From contig NMRA01000080.1 of the NCBI GenBank assembly GCA_002633005.1, positions 713,291 to 773,290 of the forward strand: a stretch of 60,000 nucleotides of DNA. The letters run 5' to 3'. Under the pieces are notes generated by a model, which saw only the letters and a list, made by a program, of their open reading frames with translations, made no database searches and had not been told where the DNA came from. The stretch is from Phoronis australis. Its lineage: Eukaryota; Phoronida; Phoronidae. Of the stretch, positions 56,401 through 60,000 are shown one piece after another (position 1 is the first letter of the stretch; every line of letters begins with the position of its first letter). A program made the position numbers and the translations under genes.

Positions 56401-59400
56401 CTACATTCACTGACCTTTCATGTCAATTTCAAAAGGCCTATTTTGTATGAACGAGACCCATGATTTACAACGGGTCTGCAAAGTTCTAAGCCACTATGCC
56501 ACTAGTTTCCTCCTCCAATCCTAAAATGATGGCTTTGCGTTTGTTACTGGCAGTTCATAGAACTTGAAGTTTTGTGCTGTTCATCTGTGGTATCCATTTT
56601 GTTGTTGCACCGCCAAAAATTCAAATATAATTTGAAAATTTTGATATTCGATCCTGGCTTGTTTTGACAACATTTCGTTACATGTTGAAACAGCGTTGCT
56701 AGGAAATAAAGTTTAGCTAGTTTTAAGATTAGTTTGTGGTCATTCAAATTCCTTTTTGTGAAGTTTTCAAGCGAAAATAAAACGTCAAGATTATCTTAAA
56801 ATCGGCATCCATGTTGCCTTTTGGCCTTTAATGGCATCCAAACCATGAATTGTGCAGACGATTTACTCATATTAGGGCAGTTCTTTGTCAACTTATTCCA
56901 TAGGTTATTTCAGAAAATGAGCTCTCAGTTCACTGAGATTGCGATAGCTTTTGATACTCACATTATCAAACCTTGACATTTCCCTACGTTTAACTGCAGA
57001 CTGAAGTGTCCGAGGAGCATTCGAAGCCGACGCGTCCAGTTACTGGTCACCATCGAACATTCATCAACTTCGTGTCGGCCAAGCAGAGACAGGTGACTCA
57101 GAAGGCTGCCAATAAAACACGGAGGCGGGGCCAGGAGCTTCTGCAGCTGATTGAACTCGACACAGTCCAGTTTAGCATGTTTGACATGCCGCCAGTCAAT
57201 GAGTATGAACTGTACATGCGCAGTTTTGGGCGGTCTGATACCAAGCAGGTAATGGCACATAAGCGATCTTGTTTCTAATAGTTTTTGCTAGAAGTCTGTG
57301 TACATTTTTTCCTTTTAAACTGTGCGAAGCGACATCTGGTGTTCACGTATGAAGACAGTCTATTAACAACTATATTGTTTATCAGGAACAAAATGACAAT
57401 TTACAGATTAGAACCTAATAGTATTGAGTAATCTCCTGACCAATAATTATTTCTCTGTTGTTTCAAAGCCCATAAATTAATTGTAATCTGAGCAAGGTCC
57501 ATTCGTAAGACCAATTTTACTGCAAGAAGTGATTTAATACAAACTGAGGGTAATATTTGGAACACAAACATTGCTGAGAGGAGGATTGAGGCTTTAAGTT
57601 CAGGAAAGGAAAATTATCATAGTCTCAATGTGTAATTTCATGTATGTCTGTAAAATATGCCATTTGACAGTAATTATTTTAAATTGGCCTCTCTCTCAGT
57701 TTACTTTGTTGGTGTGACTGGAACCTCCATCTTCACGTCGAGTGGAGGACAAATATCACCAATAGTCTTGGAAACAGTTCCTTGTCTGGTGTTTTTTTGG
57801 CTATACCAGTCGAGCATTCATTTTGTGACTCTCTACATTCCTTCTCGCAGTGTTATGTACAGACGAACGAGGACAACCTGGATCGAGAAATACAGACAGA
57901 GGAAGTCGACTCTAAACAGAGGTGGACTCAACACCCACCAGAGGATTTTGCTGGATGTGGAGGTAACTCACCTGTTCTGTAGGCATGTCGGGCTGATTTG
58001 GGAGATAATGATAAACATTTTGTCAACTCTGTCATTTGTCCCCTTAGACTGGGAAATCAAATTCGCGCATGCTGGGCTCAAATGTTGAAACCAAAACAAG
58101 TGAACTCATGAATATTATAATTATTAGATTTTAATTTTTCGGTGATAAAATGAAATTGCTTAACTATGGTGCAGTTTTCTGAACACTTCAGGGAAATTTT
58201 AAATTTACCTTGCTTGAGTTTGAACACGTCAGATTATCAACCAACTGTAGCTTTATTTTTATTTGCAAAATACTGGCAACTACAGATTAAAGTGCCTGTT
58301 ATCTATTTTTGAGGAGAAAGACAACAAATTTTGAATTGGGCTACTCCGAGGTGAGATGTGATTTCCTGACTTCAGTAAAACTGATTACCCTTTTTAGTGC
58401 TATGAATGGCTATTGTAGGTGATGACATTTATGCCCAAAAATCACCTTTAGCAGGTTAGGGAATTGAGTTCATTTGCTTTACCATAAGGTAGGGTTACTG
58501 CTATACGATCACGGGTGTTTTGTACCGTCAAGACTCTGTCAATCTCTCCTCAGGTGATGACGATGGCGACGATGATGAGATCAAAGCAAAGGAGATGGAC
58601 TCAGTCAGGTTCAGCAAATTCCTACAGAGGGCATCACAGGTATGTTACGCCAGTCACACCCTCATCTGACGGTAAGGCCATGTACATTGCCTTTGAAAAT
58701 TAGGATTTTCACTGGTTTAGTGAGGGATGGAATCTTCCGTTGGCTTTTTTGAAACTTAAGGCCTATATCATTAAAGGATGTCAGTCCCGCTATAGTATAG
58801 GCATTCATGGGCACGTTTTTGCAAACCCTTATGTTGCATATTTTAGAAGAGCAAAAATGTTACTGGCGTAAAGTTGATAGTTCTTTGTATTTAGACTTAA
58901 TGACTGCATTTACGAGCCACATTTTAATGAACTGTGTGCGAATTAAAATGAGAAATTACGGCCGTCTCAGTTGAGACTGGGACTTGCAGCCTTTGATAAA
59001 TGGGATCCTGTTGTATATTTTTTTTTCCAAAAATCCTTATTTTCAGCCAAGAAAATTATTCGCAATGTTGATGTGTGTGTTGTGTTTCTTAAACTACCCT
59101 AAGCATGTTAATCTTTCATCTAGAAATTTGATATTTGTTATTATCTGTGATTGTGCGATAGTTGTAAAAAAGTTGTTGATACTTGATTATGCTATAAACG
59201 CTGGATAGGCATTTAAAATTAAATTTATATTAATTTGTTAGAATCACATTATTTTCCTTTTTACAGCCTTATCCAAAATAATTACGGCGTACAGCATTCA
59301 TTAAAGGGCTGCATAATTTTACAAAATTCAATAACATTGCAGTTCCCTGTTATATAATTTCAATTCACCAAAACAACAATGTAATCAGTGGTATAGTTGA

Positions 59401-60000
59401 TCTGTTCCTCTTGCCACAGACTATACTCCTGCTGTTGGAAGAGGAGAACACAGAGAGAAGCCAGGGAGAAGTGAGGGAGACCCAGTCCACCTCAGGCTTC
59501 AGTCAGGGGTTCCTGCCCCTTGAGACACCTCCTATCCTGCAAGGTAATTCACCAGAGTCATCAAGCATGAATGAACCTTGCTGACAACATTAATTATATA
59601 CAACCTTGCTCTAGCTTAGCCAATAGTATTCAAGGGTTTTGGACTTACTTTATTCAAGGTTTCACACTAATGAGGTCTCGTGATGTGGCCAATAGGTGGT
59701 GTGCAGACCAGACTTAAAATGTTTGTGAAACTTGGACAATGTTGGTAACATGTTGTTGGAATGATGAAAAGAATTGGTGATCAATTGAGTTGTACGTTCG
59801 CTACTTGTTTAAGGTCGGTCGGTCGTCTACAGTTGCTTCTCACCAGTCCAGACGAATCTTCTGTTGACTGTTCACAGTCGGCCAATCACAGAGCAGAATT
59901 CCAGTGTGGACAGACGTGGATTTATTTGTCTGTGGAATTTAAACGAGCCGTCAACACCAACCAAGTAAGCATTGATGCTTACATCTCTACAGAAAATTGA
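44438..60000 (+). CDS. DYNC2I1: DYNC2I1/WDR60, cytoplasmic dynein-2 intermediate chain 1 (5' 17 exons)
   Basis: WDR60 is one of two different intermediate chains of the dynein-2 motor, which drives retrograde intraflagellar transport in cilia. Seventeen exons, all in matching phase, give 871 codons plus two bases before the edge. In order: a conserved start (MPSGK, SRSKEDTWKADELQKSLK); a very long Arg/Glu/Lys-rich region (about residues 24-470); an acidic DDYGDYEDDFE block near 570; the conserved block EL.QLIELDTVQFSMFDMPPVNEYELYMRSFG (pattern) near 685-708; the light-chain binding type segment NEDNLDREIQTEEVD near 720; and the first WD40 repeat ending GFICLWNLNEPSTPT. The beta-propeller continues beyond the window. 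Identity is firm. Confidence 0.95.
44453..46474 (+). other. DYNC2I1 intron 1 (2 kb)
   Basis: No coding exon found. The frames at 44494-44805 and 46169-46420 have no family pattern and no phase role. Confidence 0.65.
46475..46528 (+). CDS. DYNC2I1: DYNC2I1 exon 2
   Basis: Encodes SRSKEDTWKADELQKSLK, matching the conserved DTWKAD.L.K motif at the WDR60 N-terminus. Acceptor ttcacag, donor gtatct, phase 0 at both ends. Confidence 0.9.
47125..47203 (+). CDS. DYNC2I1: DYNC2I1 exon 3
   Basis: Encodes EATGDKGKRRDGEEREKRHR then RRDDND, the start of the charged region. Acceptor gttgacag, donor gtaatg, one base left over. Confidence 0.85.
47523..47593 (+). CDS. DYNC2I1: DYNC2I1 exon 4
   Basis: Encodes GKERGHRDKDINQEEKDRRR then KRRE. 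Acceptor cctttgcag, donor gtatgt. Phase fits exon 3 and returns to 0. Confidence 0.87.
48028..49053 (+). CDS. DYNC2I1: DYNC2I1 exon 5: 342-residue Arg/Glu repeat exon
   Basis: A single uninterrupted exon of 1,026 bp encoding only charged and polar residues. From about 48457 it becomes a tandem array of units of the type RRRRKEGETEEEREER (16 residues) and RRRRKERDGETEEQREER (18 residues). Vertebrate WDR60 also has a charged N-terminal region, so the exon belongs to the gene, but the regular repeats look lineage-specific. The + strand is nearly all purine, which makes long antisense open frames by composition. It is likely a long single helix or disordered polyampholyte. Confidence 0.9.
48457..48975 (+). 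repeat. Coding minisatellite, 48/54-bp units
   Basis: About ten imperfect units whose translated lengths run roughly 16, 18, 15, 18, 16, 18, 16, 16, 18, 20 residues. All differences are multiples of three, so the frame is kept. Shared core: RRRRK, then E-G-(E/D)-T-EEE, then REER. Confidence 0.85.
49353..49520 (+). CDS. DYNC2I1: DYNC2I1 exon 6
   Basis: Begins NDDDRKQRHRRHRDREDRDS and changes to an acidic Gly/Asp region ending GDDTVQ. Acceptor ttccttag, donor gtagag, phase 0. Confidence 0.85.
50397..50450 (+). CDS. DYNC2I1: DYNC2I1 exon 7
   Basis: Encodes ARGKEVATKERAEEPVKQ. Chosen from acceptor ccttttcag, donor gtcagt and phase 0 at both ends. It has no diagnostic motif and may be a skippable cassette. 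Confidence 0.7.
51170..51259 (+). CDS. DYNC2I1: DYNC2I1 exon 8
   Basis: Encodes SSKTHRKLNKNPLPMQRLLK then PAKVKSNPMQ, a basic linker. Acceptor tttgttcag, donor gtacat, phase 0 at both ends. Support is splice-site and phase only. Confidence 0.65.
52434..52632. mobile_element. TIR element family D-like, diverged copy
   Basis: Left ggacatgtttcataaagtac and right catttcatgaaacaagcccc are imperfect inverted ends, with a TTTTAAA-rich core. Confidence 0.45.
52673..52794 (+). CDS. DYNC2I1: DYNC2I1 exon 9
   Basis: Encodes EVPMTRAKSSAKPRASTNVV then an acidic EPDEPIDEIDEEIITMRPV. Acceptor tccctag, donor gtattc; two bases left over for exon 10. Confidence 0.8.
52795..54554 (+). other. DYNC2I1 intron 9 (1.8 kb)
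   Basis: No exon seen. It contains a 25-bp perfect-but-one tandem duplication at 54169-54218. Confidence 0.6.
54169..54218. repeat. 25-bp tandem duplication
   Basis: ctttatctcccctgcgac plus aagctg occurs twice head to tail with one difference. Confidence 0.85.
54555..54615 (+). CDS. DYNC2I1: DYNC2I1 exon 10: acidic DYEDDFE block
   Basis: Encodes GTQKTEAAEDDYGDYEDDFE. The DYEDDFE block is a clear WDR60 landmark. Acceptor ttttcttag, donor gtatga. Confidence 0.9.
55178..55237 (+). CDS. DYNC2I1: DYNC2I1 exon 11: acidic block
   Basis: Encodes DYDDDFEDEDNNDEDDEPKA, apparently a second version of the DYEDDFE motif in exon 10 and perhaps an exon duplication. Phase 0 at both ends, donor gtaagt. Confidence 0.88.
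55742..55834 (+). CDS. DYNC2I1: DYNC2I1 exon 12
   Basis: Encodes SRDELDDLFRAMNEENDRLL then ASSRKSNWSDS, a helix matching the conserved I..I.RA...EN.R segment of WDR60. Donor gtgagt, phase 0. Confidence 0.9.
56118..56680. repeat. Paired diverged repeat units (family E)
   Basis: Two direct copies about 420 bp apart (from 56118 and 56537) sharing ttactggcagttca, tgctgttca.ctgtgg, ccattttgttgttgc and aaattcaaa.ataattt. A further reverse-orientation copy is near 17060-17215. Confidence 0.65.
57000..57248 (+). CDS. DYNC2I1: DYNC2I1 exon 13: conserved VNEYELYM block
   Basis: Encodes HRTFINFVSAKQRQ, a basic helix, then ELLQLIELDTVQFSMFDMPP and VNEYELYMRSFGRSDTKQ. This is the most conserved region of WDR60 outside the propeller. 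Donor gtaatg. Confidence 0.95.
57851..57962 (+). CDS. DYNC2I1: DYNC2I1 exon 14: light-chain binding type segment
   Basis: Encodes CYVQTNEDNLDREIQTEEVD then SKQRWTQHPPED. It aligns with the NEDN..RDIQTEE....WTQHP stretch of human WDR60. The paired V-Q-T and I-Q-T triplets resemble LC8 (DYNLL) docking motifs. Acceptor ttctcgcag. Confidence 0.93.
58554..58639 (+). CDS. DYNC2I1: DYNC2I1 exon 15
   Basis: Encodes GDDDGDDDEIKAKEMDSVRF then SKFLQRASQ, corresponding to the helix before the propeller (L..FLR.A.Q in vertebrates). Donor gtatgt. Confidence 0.9.
59420..59543 (+). CDS. DYNC2I1: DYNC2I1 exon 16
   Basis: Begins TILLLLEEENTERSQ, as in the VLLEED helix of WDR60, then a polar stretch ending LPLETPPILQ. 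Acceptor ttgccacag, donor gtaatt, one base left over. Confidence 0.88.
59814..59964 (+). CDS. DYNC2I1: DYNC2I1 exon 17: first WD40 blade
   Basis: With the carried base it reads GRSVVYSCFSPVQTNLLLTV, then HSRPITEQNSSVDRRGFICL and WNLNEPSTPT. The ending G.I.LWNL is a WD40 strand. Donor gtaagc at 59965; two bases carry into an exon beyond the window. The competing long frame in this interval is out of phase. Confidence 0.92.

Noticed and set aside
1-60000. CRISPR arrays, operons or prokaryotic elements
   Set aside because: The window is intron-containing eukaryotic DNA. The tandem repeats lack the repeat-spacer pattern.

Overview
This is a eukaryotic nuclear window of about 36% G+C with one 711-base assembly gap. 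It holds parts of three intron-rich protein-coding genes with GT-AG introns. The compact introns, the Tx1/L1-like LINE remnant, the tRNA-derived SINEs and the many short foldback elements suggest an invertebrate animal, probably a marine bilaterian (invertebrate deuterostome or lophotrochozoan). The sequence alone does not fix the phylum.

Layout. (1) About 612-8823, + strand: the 3' part of ODAD4 (TTC25), the TPR protein of the outer dynein arm docking complex; its 5' exons lie left of the window. Six internal exons lead to two phase-compatible acidic last exons (7741-7844 or 8609-8823). (2) 8824-11639: convergent intergenic DNA. (3) 11640-43761, - strand: a complete 21-exon extended synaptotagmin (ESYT2/3-like, 828 residues; hairpin membrane anchor, SMP domain, C2A, C2B, C2C). 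Every exon phase closes and the summed coding length is exactly 829 codons with the stop. Intron 1 (33784-43479) is nearly 10 kb and contains the N gap. (4) 43762-44437: a 676-bp head-to-head promoter interval. (5) 44438 to the right edge, + strand: the first 17 exons (871 codons plus two bases) of DYNC2I1 (WDR60), the cytoplasmic dynein-2 intermediate chain, running off the window at the first WD40 repeat.

Functionally, ODAD4 (axonemal outer-arm docking) and DYNC2I1 (retrograde intraflagellar transport motor) are both ciliary dynein genes. They flank a lipid-transfer tether of endoplasmic reticulum-plasma membrane contact sites. The divergent ESYT-DYNC2I1 pair matches the order and orientation of human ESYT2-DYNC2I1 on 7q36.3, so it looks like old conserved microsynteny. 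ODAD4 is not in that human neighbourhood.

The introns are rich in small repeats: several MITE-like inverted-repeat families (some with copies in opposite orientation), SINE copies, one dead LINE, and mini-satellites including a 23-bp array built on the palindrome GTGATCAC. The most unusual coding feature is a 1,026-bp DYNC2I1 exon of Arg/Glu repeats alternating mainly between 16 and 18 residues, on an almost pure purine strand. I saw no unmistakably new system. The best leads are the ODAD4 alternative tails, the DYNC2I1 coding minisatellite, the uORF cluster before DYNC2I1, the foldback families, and one orphan secreted-protein-like exon in ESYT intron 1.
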